Assembly (NCBI GenBank): GCA_013298125.1
Contig: JAAFJP010000037.1
Coordinates: 21,097-55,597, forward strand
Direction: 5' to 3'
Origin: Cytophagales bacterium
GTDB taxonomy: Bacteria; Bacteroidota; Bacteroidia; Cytophagales; Spirosomataceae
Length of the DNA stretch: 34,501 nucleotides
Made by a program: the position numbers and the translations under genes. Shown here piece after piece: positions 1 through 9,790 of the stretch (position 1 is the first letter of the stretch; each line of letters begins with the position of its first letter). The notes beneath the pieces were generated by a model. The model searched no databases. It worked only from the letters and a program-made list of their open reading frames with translations, and was not told the origin of the DNA.

Positions 1-3000
1 GAGATGTAAGTTACTGGGTAAGTCAGACAGTGACTACCAACAGTGTAGCTTGCGAAGGACCAAGAGCAGAAATTGTAGTAACGGTAAATCCAGCGACAAT
101 AGCTCCAACGGTTACAAGTCCAGTAGTCTATTGCCAAAACGCAACAGCAACGGCATTAACAGCCACTGGTACAGCCTTGAAATGGTACACAGCTGCAAGT
201 GGAGGTACAGGGAACTCAACAGCTCCAACACCTGTGACTACGACAGCTGGCAATACAATTTATTGGGTAAGCCAAACTATCACAACCAACAGTGTAGCTT
301 GTGAAGGACCAAGAGAAGAAATTGTCGTAACGGTAAACCCAGCCGCCTCAACTTCGGTAGCAGGTCCTCCTCAAACAATTTGTCCAACAACGCCAGCAAC
401 ATTGGCGGGTAATACCCCAGCAGTAGGTACTGGTGTATGGACATTTGTTTCAACAACTGCGGCTTCAACGCCGACTGGATTTTTTACTAATCCAACCTCT
501 CCAACAGCTACTTATACGCCAACAGGTGGAGTAGGAGCATATACTTTGCGTTGGACTATCAGTACGCCAGCCAATTGTAATACCAATTCTTCGGATGTGG
601 TGATTACTTCTTTGGATATCACAAAGCCAGCCATTACAGCAAGTAGTTTACCAACAATTACTGTTAATGCTAATACTGGTCTTTGTTCGGCATCAATGGC
701 AACAGTTACTGCAAACGCTAATTATAAAACAGCAGCAGCAGCAAACTTAGCCAAAGCAACTTATGCCACAGATAATTGTGCAGTAAATTTAATTAGTAAT
801 GATTTTGCTTCTTTGACATTCCCATTGAACGTAGGAGGAACACACAAAATCACTTGGACAGTAACGGACTTTGGTGGAAATACCAGCCTTCCTTATGAGC
901 AGATGATTGTGGTAGTGGATGCTGAGAATCCAACGATTACAGCACCAGCGGATATAACAGCACAAAGCACAGATGCAGGTCAATGTTATGCAACAAATAT
1001 TAGTTTAGGTACACCCACAACAGCCGATAATTGTAGTGTAGCCTCAGTTGTTGCTAAATTGGGTGGAGCAAGTGGAACGGTTATAACACCAACTACTCAA
1101 TTTGCAAAAGGCTCTCCAATTGCTGTAACGTGGGTAGTAACTGATGGAGCGGGTTTAACTGCCACAGCAACTCAAACGGTAACAGTAGTAGATACTGAGA
1201 AGCCAAAATTCACTTTGGCGACTCTTGCAGGAATTAATGTTAATGCAGATGCAGGTGTTTGTACTTACGCAAGTAGTCAATTAACCCCTCCTGCAACAAC
1301 GGATAACTGTACAACAGGAACAGTAGCAGTAGCAAGTCCAGCAAGTTTAGTAGCAGGTGCAAATACCGTTACTTGGACAGTTACTGATGCAGCGAATAAC
1401 GTAGAAACTAAGACACAAGTTGTTACGGTTGTAGATGCAGAGAAACCAAAATTCACTTTGGCAACGCTCGCAGCAATTAATGTTAATGCAGATGCAAATA
1501 CTTGTACTTACGCAAGTAGTCAATTGACTCCTCCTGCAACAACTGATAACTGTACAACAGGAACAGTAGCAGTAGCAAGCCCAGCGAGTTTAGTAGCAGG
1601 TGCAAATACTGTTACTTGGACAGTTACCGATGCAGCGGGTAATTCAGAAACTAAGACACAAGTTGTCACGGTATTAGATACTCAGAAGCCTAAATTCACT
1701 TTGGCAACGCTTGCGGGAATTAATGTTAATGCAGATGCGGGCGTTTGTACATACGCAAGTAGCCAATTGACTCCTCCTGCAACAACTGATAACTGTACAT
1801 CGCCAGTAGTGGCAATTGCAAGTCCAGCAAGTTTAGTAGCAGGAACAAATACTGTTACTTGGACAGTGACAGATGCTGCAAATAACGTAGAAACTAAGAC
1901 ACAAGTTGTTACTGTATTAGATGCTGAAAAGCCTAAATTCACTTTGGCAACGCTTGCAGCAATTAATGTTAATGCAGATGCAAATACTTGTACTTATGCG
2001 AGTAGCCAATTAACGCCTCCTGCAACAACTGATAACTGTACACCATCGGTAGTAGCAGTGGCAAGTCCAGCAAGTTTAGTAGCAGGTGCAAATACTGTTA
2101 CTTGGACAGTTACGGATAATGCAGGTAATATTGAAACGAAAACGCAAGTTGTTACGGTAATAGATGCTGAGAAGCCTAAATTCACTTTGGCAACGCTTGC
2201 GGGAATTAATGTTAATGCAGATGCAGGTGTTTGTACTTACGCAAGTAACCAATTAACGCCTCCTGCAACAACTGATAACTGTACATCACCAGTAGTAGCA
2301 GTGGCAAGTCCAGCAAGTTTAGTAGCAGGTGCAAATACTGTTACTTGGACAGTTATTGATGCTGCGGGTAATTCAGAAACTAAGACACAAGTTGTTACAG
2401 TATTAGATGCTGAGAAACCAAAATTCACTTTGGCAACGCTTGCAGGAATTAGTGTTAATGCAGATGCGGGTGTTTGTACTTACGCAAGTAGTCAATTAAC
2501 GCCTCCTGCCACAACGGATAACTGTACATCGCCAACTTTGGCAGTGGCAAGTCCATCAAGTTTAGTAGCAGGTGCAAATACTGTTACTTGGACAGTTATT
2601 GATGCTGCGGGTAATACTGAAATGAAAACACAAGTTGTTACAGTGGTTGATAATCAAGCCCCAACATTCACTTTTGTACCTGCGGCTTTGACAGTAAATG
2701 CTAACAATGCAGGTTGTACAGCAACAATTGCATCATTAGGAACTCCAACGGCAACAGATAATTGTGGTACTGCAAATATTACCAACAATGCCCCAAGTGC
2801 TTTCCCAATAGGAAATACAACCGTAACATGGACTGTAACTGACGGAGCTGGTTTAACCGCAACCGCAACACAAGTAGTAACCGTTACCAACCCAATCACT
2901 CTACCAACTCCAACCATCAACCAAGTAATTGGCTGTAATGGTGGATTTAATGGTAGCTTGACGGCAACCGCAACGGGTGGTGCAGGTTTCACTTACGCAT

Positions 3001-6000
3001 GGACAGGTCCAAATGCTTTCGCAAGTACAGGAGCAAATGTATCTGGTTTAGGTGCAGGGACATATAACGTTACGGCAACGGCAAGTACAGGTTGTACCGC
3101 TACGGCAAGTATTACCTTGACTCAGCCCGACCCATTGACTTTCTCACTTACAAAATCAAGCTATAACGGTGCAGATATTTCATGTAATACTTCAACGGAT
3201 GGAACTGTAACAGTAGATAGTCCATTAGGTACAGGACCAGTTTCAACTTATCAATACCAAATCAGACTATCTGGTGGTTCGTTCGGAGCATTCCAAACTA
3301 ATCCTATTTTCACAGGTTTGGGTGCAGGTACATACGAGGCAAGATTCAAAGACCAAAACGCTTGTAACTCTACTATTCAGAGTATTACATTAACAGCACC
3401 ACAGGTAATTGTATTAACATCTGGTGGTACGGATGTAACTTGTAATGGAGCAAATGATGGAAAAATCACCGCTTCGGCAACGGGTGGAACGGGAACTTAT
3501 ACTTTTGCTTATAAATTAACATCGGCAGCAAGCTATACACCAGCATCAAGTGGAACAATCACAGGATTAGCCCCAGGTGTATATACTGTAAGTGTTAAAG
3601 ATGTAAATAATTGTGAGAAAACAGCTTCGGTTACTATCATCGAACCAGCAGTTTTAACAGCTAATACTACGCAAGTAGATGTTAAATGTTTTGGATCTGC
3701 AACAGGTTCAGTTGATTTGACAGTAGCAGGTGGAAATTCTCCATATACTTACGCTTGGACAGGAGCAAATTCATTTACTTCATCAACGGAAGATATTACT
3801 TCATTGTCGGCAGGTGCTTATTCAGTAATGGTAACGGATGCAAAAAGTTGTACAGCTACTACTACGGTAATGGTTATGCAACCAACCGCAGCAATCGCCA
3901 TTACTTCGACGGCAACGAATGTAGGTTGTTTCGGGGCATCGACGGGAGCAGTTAATTTGGGTGTAACAGGCGGAACAACGCCTTATGCTTACGCTTGGAC
4001 TGGACCAGCTTCGTTCTCAGCAACAACAAAAGATATAACTTCTTTGTCTGCGGGTACTTATAACGTGACCGTAACGGATGCTAATAGTTGTGTGGCAACT
4101 GCCTCAGTAGCAGTAACGCAACCAACGGCAGGTCTTGCTCTTAACACAACAGCAACCAACGTAGCGTGTTTTGGAGGAACAACGGGAGCGATTGATTTAG
4201 CAGTAACGGGTGGTACAAGTCCAAATACTTATGCTTGGACTGGACCAGGGACGTTCTCAGCAGCGACAAAGGATATTAGCGGATTAGCTTTTGGTACATA
4301 TTCAGTAGTTGTAACTGATGCCAATAGTTGTAGTGCTGCCGTTACGGTAACATTAACCCAGCCAACCGCAGGAGTGACCGCAACGGCAACGGCAACGGCA
4401 GTAGCCTGTTTTGGAGATGCAACGGGTGCAGTAAACCTTACAGCAGCAGGTGGTACAAGTCCATACACGTATGCGTGGACAGGCACGGGAGGCTATGTTG
4501 CAACAACAAAGGACATCGCAACTTTGATTGCAGGAACGTATAATGTGACTGTAACCGATGCAAACGGTTGTACCGTATCAGCTTCGGCAACGGTTTCACA
4601 ACCAACCGCAGCACTTGCCTTTACAACTCCAACATCTACTAATGTATCATGTAATGGAGGAAGTAACGGTTCTGTAAATTTTGGAGCAACGGGCGGAACA
4701 TCGGCGTATGTATTTAGCTATAAATTAGCATCAGCTACGGCATTCACCACAGCAACTTCTCCAATCTCTGGATTAGTAGCAGGAACATATACCTTGAAAG
4801 TAGTAGATGCTAATAATTGCGAAGCTACAACAAACATTACTATTACTGAACCAACCGCCATTACTGTTACGCCAACGGGTGTACCATTGATTGGTTGTGC
4901 AGGTTCACAAACGGGAACAATTAATACTACGGCATCGGGTGGTACAGGTACATTGACTTACGCATGGTCAGGACCAAATGGTTTCACAAGTGCTTCGGCA
5001 AACTTAACTACTTTATTTGCAGGAACTTATAACTTAGTTGTAACGGATGCAAATAGTTGTACAGCAACAGCAAGTGTAACCTTAATCGACCCACCAGCAG
5101 TTCTTTTATCATCTGCAAAAACGGATGTTAAGTGTTTTGGAGGAAATGATGGAACGATAACAATTACGGTTACAAATGCAGGACCAACTGATAAATACAG
5201 ATTCAAAATAGACGGTGGAGCATGGGTACCAAGTTTAACAATCGCATCGCCATATACTTTCACAGGTTTGTCGGCAGGTTTACATTCAATTGATGTACAA
5301 AATGCTTCGGGTTGTGTTTTCTCAGGAAATAATCCACAGGACGAGTTAAAAGTAACTTTGATGCAACCAGTAGTTTTAGCAGCTAATGCTTCAAAGGTCG
5401 ATGTAACGTGTGTAGGTGGTAACAACGGAACTGCCACAGCAGCACCAACTGGCGGAACTTCGCCTTATACTTACGCATGGACGGGAGCGAATTCGTTTAC
5501 TTCAACTACGCAAAGTCTCAGTTCATTAACGGCAGGAACATACAACGTAACAGTAACAGATGCTAATAGTTGTGTAGCAACGGCTTCGGTAACAGTATCA
5601 GCAACGAATACGCTTCCAACGGTAACAGTTTTACCAACGACAGCAATCTTGACTTGTGCTAATCCAACGGCAAGCATCACAGCATCAGGAGCAGCTACGT
5701 ACTCATGGTCGGGACCAGCTTCATTTACAACTGCGACAGCAAATATCACAATAGCAGGTACATACATCGTTACAGGAACATCGTCAGCAGGTTGTACGGC
5801 AACAGCAAGTGTAGTAATTACAGAAGATAAACTTGCTCCAACCGTAACGGCATCATCGGCAATTGCTATCCTGACTTGTGCAACGCCAACTACAACCGTA
5901 ACGGCAGGTGGAGCAGATACGTACTCGTGGACAGGTGCAGGTGGATTTACATCTTCATTAGCCACAGCAACTATCACCGCAGGAGGTACTTACACAGTGA

Positions 6001-7439
6001 TTGGAACATCATCAGCCAATGGTTGTACAGCAATGGTAACCGTAGCAGTTACTGAAAACAAAGCAACGCCAACTATCATGGTAACGCCAACGTCGTCAGT
6101 ATTGACTTGTGCCTCACCAAGTACAAGCATAACCGCAAGTGGTGCAGATACGTATTCTTGGACAGGTACAGGCGGTTTCACAGCTTCAACTGCAACAGCA
6201 AGTATTACAGCAATGGGTACTTACACCGTTGTAGGAACATCGACCGCCAGCGGTTGTACAGCCTCTGCAAGCGTAGTGATTACGGAAGACAAAGCAACGC
6301 CAACGGTAACAGTTTTACCAACGACAGCCATCTTGACTTGTGCAAATCCAACGACAAGTGTTACAGCCTCGGGAGCTGATTCGTACTCATGGACAGGAAC
6401 AGGTGGTTTCACCGCCTCAACTGCCACAGCAAGTATTTCAGCAATGGGTACTTACACAGTCGTAGGAACATCATCTGTCAATGGATGTACAGCAATGGCA
6501 ACAGTAGCCATCACTGAAAATACAACCGCACCAACGGTATCTATCGCAAATACAGGTTTAGCATTATCTTGTACAACTCCAACTACAACACTTACAGCAA
6601 GTGGAGCGGATACTTATTCATGGACAAGTACAGGAGCATTTACTGCAACAACAGCAGCCGCAACTATCACGGCAGGAGGAACTTACACAGTAGTAGGAAC
6701 GTCATCGGCGAATGGTTGTACAGCAATGGCAACGGTAGTAGTTACAGAAACGAACGTAACGCCAACGGCTATTATCACAGGTTCGCTTACGGTATGTGCT
6801 AACTCGCCAATTAGCTTGGGGGGAACAGGTGGAGGAACTTACTTATGGTCTGGACCAAATAGTTTCTCGGCAACTACTATGGCAATCAATATCGCCAATG
6901 CAACTGCAACTCAGGCAGGTGTTTATATGCTAACTGTAACCAGCTCAACGGGTTGTACAGCTACGGCATCAGCCACTGTAACCGTAGAAACAGTAACTGT
7001 ACCAACTGTTACACCACCAGCTGCACCAATGCCATTGACGGGAAGTATTACCTTAGTATCAACTGGTTGTACTGGAACGGTTACATGGTATAGAGTTCCT
7101 GATAATGTAGCTCTTCCAATGCCAATAACACCGTCAATCAATACACAATATTATGCAAAATGTACATCAGCAAGTGGATGTACGAGTGCAGCATCCAATA
7201 TTGTTGATGTAGTAGTAGTTGATAGTCCTGTAACAAGTATTGTAACGGGCGATTGGGAAAGTGGGACAACATGGAACACGGGTACTGTACCAACAGACCT
7301 CAACCATGTAATCATAGCTCCAACGCACATAGTTACTATCAAAACAGCGACAGCAACGGCTAAGAAATTGGAACAAAAAACTAACTCAACCCTCAAATTT
7401 GATAATTCAACTTCAAAATTGACGGTGAAAGGTTTATAA
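1..7439 (+). CDS. Giant repeat-built cell-surface adhesin (SprB/HYR/Ig-like), 5' truncated
   Basis: The reading frame is open from the left edge (codons in phase with base 3), so the N-terminus lies outside the window; about 2,479 residues are visible. Order of domains: two CHU-type Ig-like repeats (to about base 350), a linking Ig-like segment, about nine HYR modules (about 615-2890), about eleven SprB-type repeats with the C(F/N)G..TG signature (about 2900-5605), five to six PKD/Ig-like repeats (5606-6990), one more Ig-like module, and a final 70 residues around a DWESGTTWNTG motif. The protein is rich in Thr, Ala, Ser and Val and almost free of Lys and Arg in the repeats, as expected of an exported stalk. 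SprB-type proteins of gliding Bacteroidota are type IX-secreted adhesins; that role is inferred here. I do not see a conserved type IX C-terminal sorting domain. A few of the final residues could instead belong to a truncated beta-helix module. Confidence 0.9.
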   Translation, partial: DVSYWVSQTVTTNSVACEGPRAEIVVTVNPATIAPTVTSPVVYCQNATATALTATGTALKWYTAASGGTGNSTAPTPVTTTAGNTIYWVSQTITTNSVACEGPREEIVVTVNPAASTSVAGPPQTICPTTPATLAGNTPAVGTGVWTFVSTTAASTPTGFFTNPTSPTATYTPTGGVGAYTLRWTISTPANCNTNSSDVVITSLDITKPAITASSLPTITVNANTGLCSASMATVTANANYKTAAAANLAKATYATDNCAVNLISNDFASLTFPLNVGGTHKITWTVTDFGGNTSLPYEQMIVVVDAENPTITAPADITAQSTDAGQCYATNISLGTPTTADNCSVASVVAKLGGASGTVITPTTQFAKGSPIAVTWVVTDGAGLTATATQTVTVVDTEKPKFTLATLAGINVNADAGVCTYASSQLTPPATTDNCTTGTVAVASPASLVAGANTVTWTVTDAANNVETKTQVVTVVDAEKPKFTLATLAAINVNADANTCTYASSQLTPPATTDNCTTGTVAVASPASLVAGANTVTWTVTDAAGNSETKTQVVTVLDTQKPKFTLATLAGINVNADAGVCTYASSQLTPPATTDNCTSPVVAIASPASLVAGTNTVTWTVTDAANNVETKTQVVTVLDAEKPKFTLATLAAINVNADANTCTYASSQLTPPATTDNCTPSVVAVASPASLVAGANTVTWTVTDNAGNIETKTQVVTVIDAEKPKFTLATLAGINVNADAGVCTYASNQLTPPATTDNCTSPVVAVASPASLVAGANTVTWTVIDAAGNSETKTQVVTVLDAEKPKFTLATLAGISVNADAGVCTYASSQLTPPATTDNCTSPTLAVASPSSLVAGANTVTWTVIDAAGNTEMKTQVVTVVDNQAPTFTFVPAALTVNANNAGCTATIASLGTPTATDNCGTANITNNAPSAFPIGNTTVTWTVTDGAGLTATATQVVTVTNPITLPTPTINQVIGCNGGFNGSLTATATGGAGFTYAWTGPNAFASTGANVSGLGAGTYNVTATASTGCTATASITLTQPDPLTFSLTKSSYNGADISCNTSTDGTVTVDSPLGTGPVSTYQYQIRLSGGSFGAFQTNPIFTGLGAGTYEARFKDQNACNSTIQSITLTAPQVIVLTSGGTDVTCNGANDGKITASATGGTGTYTFAYKLTSAASYTPASSGTITGLAPGVYTVSVKDVNNCEKTASVTIIEPAVLTANTTQVDVKCFGSATGSVDLTVAGGNSPYTYAWTGANSFTSSTEDITSLSAGAYSVMVTDAKSCTATTTVMVMQPTAAIAITSTATNVGCFGASTGAVNLGVTGGTTPYAYAWTGPASFSATTKDITSLSAGTYNVTVTDANSCVATASVAVTQPTAGLALNTTATNVACFGGTTGAIDLAVTGGTSPNTYAWTGPGTFSAATKDISGLAFGTYSVVVTDANSCSAAVTVTLTQPTAGVTATATATAVACFGDATGAVNLTAAGGTSPYTYAWTGTGGYVATTKDIATLIAGTYNVTVTDANGCTVSASATVSQPTAALAFTTPTSTNVSCNGGSNGSVNFGATGGTSAYVFSYKLASATAFTTATSPISGLVAGTYTLKVVDANNCEATTNITITEPTAITVTPTGVPLIGCAGSQTGTINTTASGGTGTLTYAWSGPNGFTSASANLTTLFAGTYNLVVTDANSCTATASVTLIDPPAVLLSSAKTDVKCFGGNDGTITITVTNAGPTDKYRFKIDGGAWVPSLTIASPYTFTGLSAGLHSIDVQNASGCVFSGNNPQDELKVTLMQPVVLAANASKVDVTCVGGNNGTATAAPTGGTSPYTYAWTGANSFTSTTQSLSSLTAGTYNVTVTDANSCVATASVTVSATNTLPTVTVLPTTAILTCANPTASITASGAATYSWSGPASFTTATANITIAGTYIVTGTSSAGCTATASVVITEDKLAPTVTASSAIAILTCATPTTTVTAGGADTYSWTGAGGFTSSLATATITAGGTYTVIGTSSANGCTAMVTVAVTENKATPTIMVTPTSSVLTCASPSTSITASGADTYSWTGTGGFTASTATASITAMGTYTVVGTSTASGCTASASVVITEDKATPTVTVLPTTAILTCANPTTSVTASGADSYSWTGTGGFTASTATASISAMGTYTVVGTSSVNGCTAMATVAITENTTAPTVSIANTGLALSCTTPTTTLTASGADTYSWTSTGAFTATTAAATITAGGTYTVVGTSSANGCTAMATVVVTETNVTPTAIITGSLTVCANSPISLGGTGGGTYLWSGPNSFSATTMAINIANATATQAGVYMLTVTSSTGCTATASATVTVETVTVPTVTPPAAPMPLTGSITLVSTGCTGTVTWYRVPDNVALPMPITPSINTQYYAKCTSASGCTSAASNIVDVVVVDSPVTSIVTGDWESGTTWNTGTVPTDLNHVIIAPTHIVTIKTATATAKKLEQKTNSTLKFDNSTSKLTVKGL
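1197..2654 (+). repeat. Six tandem 243-bp HYR repeat units
   Basis: Six consecutive 81-codon units start at about 1197, 1440, 1683, 1926, 2169 and 2412. Each opens with EKPKFTLATLA and contains TPPATTDNCT and NTVTWTV motifs typical of HYR (hyalin repeat) modules. The units are nearly identical in DNA as well as protein, unlike the diverged HYR modules just before (about 615-1190) and after (2655-2890). This indicates recent duplication or gene conversion within the gene. Confidence 0.93.
2900..5605 (+). repeat. Array of about eleven SprB-type repeats
   Basis: Each unit of about 75-80 residues carries a cysteine near its start (for example CFGSATGSV, CFGASTGAV, CNGGSNGS), then TGGTSPYTYAWTG, LSAGTYNVTVTDANSC and a closing TQP. 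This is the pattern of the SprB repeat family of gliding-motility adhesins. The copies are diverged in DNA. The unit containing CFGGNDGT (about 5100-5370) is longer and lacks the AWTG motif. Confidence 0.85.
5606..6990 (+). repeat. Array of PKD/Ig-like repeats
   Basis: Five similar units of about 73-77 residues plus a diverged sixth carry LTCA.PT..ITASGADTYSWTG...GTYTVVGTSS.NGCTA. Units begin near 5606, 5837, 6065, 6293 and 6524. They resemble the Ig-like or PKD-like modules common in Cytophagales adhesins. The exact family is uncertain. Confidence 0.75.
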
Positions 7440-7471
7440 ATCTCAGATTAGCTATTTAAAAAAATGTGAAA

Positions 7472-7500
7472 CGGTTGGTAATTGGACATATTACCAACCG
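7472..7500 (+). other. Stem-loop after the adhesin gene
   Basis: An 11-bp perfect stem (CGGTTGGTAAT with ATTACCAACCG) and a short loop lies 32 bp after the adhesin stop codon. No T-run follows, so it is either an mRNA 3'-end stabiliser or an inefficient terminator. Confidence 0.5.
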
Positions 7501-7561
7501 CTAACATACCATCGTAAGGAACTAACATATCATATATCCACCAATTTATCCAGTTATCTCG

Positions 7562-7903
7562 ATGAAAACTTATGAGCAAAAAGGGGATAATTCTCTCCTC
7601 ATAATTAACCATAAAACGTTAAAGAAAGTATTAGTCAACAATGTAGTATTACTCAAAGGAGACGTAAATTATACCACATTTCACTTACTTCACGGCAAAG
7701 AAAGAATGGTTGCAAGAAGTATAAAATTCTTTGAAAAATTCTTGGAAACCCATGGTTTCTTACGAGTACATCGTTCGTTTATGGTCAATCCAAATTACAT
7801 CCAACAGTACAACCAAGAAAAAGAAAGTCTCACCATGAAAAACGGACAAGAAGCCCATATTTCCAGAAGAAGGAAACATACCTTGGGCAGTCTGGTGGCA
7901 TAG
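7562..7903 (+). CDS. Stand-alone LytTR DNA-binding protein
   Basis: This 113-residue protein consists almost wholly of a LytTR DNA-binding domain. Visible family signatures are the segment FLRVHRSFMVNPNYI (66-80) and the C-terminal ISRRRK (100-105), matching the equivalent stretch of full-length LytTR response regulators. There is no receiver domain or membrane segment, so it is not an ordinary response regulator. It starts at ATG and lies 122 bp after the adhesin gene on the same strand, with a hairpin between them and a strong terminator after it. Control of the neighbouring adhesin is possible but only inferred from position. Confidence 0.85.
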   Translation: MKTYEQKGDNSLLIINHKTLKKVLVNNVVLLKGDVNYTTFHLLHGKERMVARSIKFFEKFLETHGFLRVHRSFMVNPNYIQQYNQEKESLTMKNGQEAHISRRRKHTLGSLVA

Positions 7904-7923
7904 ATTTTTATTTTCGTACCACC

Positions 7924-7963
7924 AAAAAAGGATTAGGAAACGTTGATTTCTTAATCCTTTTTT
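7924..7963 (+). terminator. Rho-independent terminator after the LytTR gene
   Basis: A-rich 5' arm, stem AAAAAAGGATTAGGAAA with TTTCTTAATCCTTTTTT, loop of about 6 nt, ending in a T-run. The A-rich 5' side means it may work in both directions. Confidence 0.85.
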
Positions 7964-8151
7964 GTTTTTCTATATTAAATTAATCGTGGGCATTGGCGTT
8001 AATTTTGATGCTAATACCAAGGAAATAGATAATTGGGTTGGGGCTGAGTTGTGATGAACTAAAAAAAAACATCCGTACGATTGATGTAATTTTCCTCCTC
8101 ATTTCTAAATCTTTTCTATTAATTTTACACTACCAAAAAAAGCATTTTAAT

Positions 8152-9384
8152 TTGAAAACTATATTACTCCCAAAAATTACGGAATCTTTCCACACGGAAA
8201 TCCCTTTGCCTTCTTCTAAGTCAGAATCTAACAGAGCCTTGATTATCAGTGCCTTAGCGGGTGGAAAAGATAATCTCTCTAACCTCGCCGAAGCTCGTGA
8301 CACCCAAACCATGATGCGTTTATTGGCTTCTGATGATGCCGTTGCGGATGTCATTGATGCAGGAACTACGATGCGGTTTTTGACTGCCTATTTCGCCATC
8401 ACGGGTCAGCACAAGACTATGACGGGTACACCACGTATGTGTGAGCGTCCGATTGGAATTTTGGTAGATGCTTTGCGTTCGTTAGGAGCTGATATTCAAT
8501 ACGTTAATCAAGAAGGTTATCCTCCTCTAAACTTAAAAGATTTTCATTTTTCAGGCAATAATCACCTCCAAATTCGGGGTGATGTGTCGTCGCAATATAT
8601 TTCGGCTATTTTGATGATTGCCCCTCTCTTACCCCAAGGTTTGGTGTTGGAAATTACGGGCGAATTAGGTTCAAAACCTTATATCGAAATGACCTTGAAG
8701 CAAATGGAGGCGTTCGGGGTGAATATCCAGCGAGATTGGGATAATATGACTTTAATCGTTCCATCCCAAAAATATCAACCTATTCCCTACGCCATTGAGT
8801 CTGATTGGTCGGGGGCGAGTTATTGGTTTTCGGCGGTGGCACTTTCTGAACATGACAATGCTCAATTAGAATTATTAGGATTAAAAGAAAATTCACTACA
8901 AGGAGATTCAGTTATCACTCAGATAATGAGTCATTTAGGGGTAAAATCTGAATATACGGATAGAGGTTTTAAGCTCACAAAGATTCCTGCAAATACCTCT
9001 TTGGAATGGGATTTTACCAATTGCCCAGACCTTGCACAGACGGTTTGTGTAGTGGCTTCTGCCAAAAAAGTACCTCTTACTTTAACGGGAATTGAATCCT
9101 TGAAAGTAAAAGAAACAGACCGTATTTTTGCCCTTCAAACAGAGTTAGCGAAGATGGGAACGAAATTGGAAGAAGTTGAAAAAAATCATAAGTATTTACT
9201 CAGTCCTTCTGATACCCTAACGCAACCAACTTCTATCCATACGTACGACGACCACCGAATGGCAATGGCTTTTGCTCCCTTGGCTTGTTTGATGGACATT
9301 GTGATTGAAGAACCAGACGTTGTTGTTAAATCATATCCTTCGTTTTGGAAGCATTTTGAGAGAATTGGGGGATTGGGTAATTAG
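8152..9384 (+). CDS. aroA: 3-phosphoshikimate 1-carboxyvinyltransferase (EPSP synthase)
   Basis: Catalyses transfer of enolpyruvate from PEP to shikimate-3-phosphate in the cytoplasmic shikimate pathway to aromatic amino acids. Family motifs are clear: PSSKSESNRAL near the start (K23, S24, R28), DAGTTMRFLTAYFA, RPIGILVDALRSLGA, SSQYISA, LKVKETDRI and YDDHRMAMAF. The start chosen is TTG at 8152, giving 410 residues, the usual family length. There is no in-frame ATG upstream, and a longer frame back to 8038 adds an unconserved hydrophobic stretch. The last residues (GGLGN) and the stop codon lie inside the left arm of an inverted repeat. It stands alone, without other aro genes nearby. Confidence 0.93.
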   Translation: MKTILLPKITESFHTEIPLPSSKSESNRALIISALAGGKDNLSNLAEARDTQTMMRLLASDDAVADVIDAGTTMRFLTAYFAITGQHKTMTGTPRMCERPIGILVDALRSLGADIQYVNQEGYPPLNLKDFHFSGNNHLQIRGDVSSQYISAILMIAPLLPQGLVLEITGELGSKPYIEMTLKQMEAFGVNIQRDWDNMTLIVPSQKYQPIPYAIESDWSGASYWFSAVALSEHDNAQLELLGLKENSLQGDSVITQIMSHLGVKSEYTDRGFKLTKIPANTSLEWDFTNCPDLAQTVCVVASAKKVPLTLTGIESLKVKETDRIFALQTELAKMGTKLEEVEKNHKYLLSPSDTLTQPTSIHTYDDHRMAMAFAPLACLMDIVIEEPDVVVKSYPSFWKHFERIGGLGN

Positions 9385-9727
9385 GTTATTGGGGATTAGG
9401 AGATATAGGTTATGAAAATATTTTGAAAAAAATGCAAAAAAGTTTTGTAGAAGATAATCTCTGTTTCTTACTACAAAATGTATTCAATAAGAATTTGCCT
9501 CTTTGAGTTGAGTAATTACAAAAATATACTATTCGGTCTATCTTAATAATCTTACAATTTAATCAATGTCAAACACCAAGAATATCCCCCTACCCCCTTC
9601 AAAGGGGGATTTACCACTTGTGCAATTCCCCCTTTGAAGGGGGTAGGGGGATGTTCATTGGTGTAAATTTCCAAAGTGAATATAGAGACTTCATGAATTA
9701 CCCCCAATCCCTAATTACCCAATCCCC
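9368..9727. repeat. Inverted repeat pair enclosing the aroA downstream gap
   Basis: The left arm GGGGATTGGGTAATTAGG (9368-9385) is matched by CCTAATTACCCAATCCCC (9710-9727). With one base deleted the match extends to about 24 bp. The left arm encodes the aroA C-terminus. The 479-bp gap 9385-9863 holds this pair, a second palindrome inside it, a terminator and a promoter-like site. I see no gene in it. Confidence 0.7.
9573..9664. repeat. GC-rich palindromic element, 37-bp arms
   Basis: The arms ACACCAAGAATATCCCCC... (from 9573) and ...GGGGGATGTTCATTGGTGT (to 9664) pair almost perfectly, with CTACCCCCTTCAAAGGGGGA as the core of each arm. It is far more GC-rich than its AT-rich surroundings. 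It resembles the REP/MITE-like elements common in Bacteroidota intergenic DNA. Confidence 0.85.
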
Positions 9728-9790
9728 AATTCCCCTTTGTTTAAGACGTATAAGCACAAGGTAAAACAAGAATGAATGTCAATAAAATGA

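Noticed and set aside
1197-2654. Tandem repeats as a possible CRISPR array
   Set aside because: Units are 243 bp with no spacers and encode HYR modules.
1682-2992. Several minus-strand open frames antisense to the HYR array
   Set aside because: They recur with the 243-bp repeat and are a by-product of its codon use; the plus-strand protein is clearly the real one.
8038-8151. N-terminal extension of aroA from a TTG at 8038
   Set aside because: The added 38 residues are unconserved and hydrophobic, and no EPSP synthase needs them.
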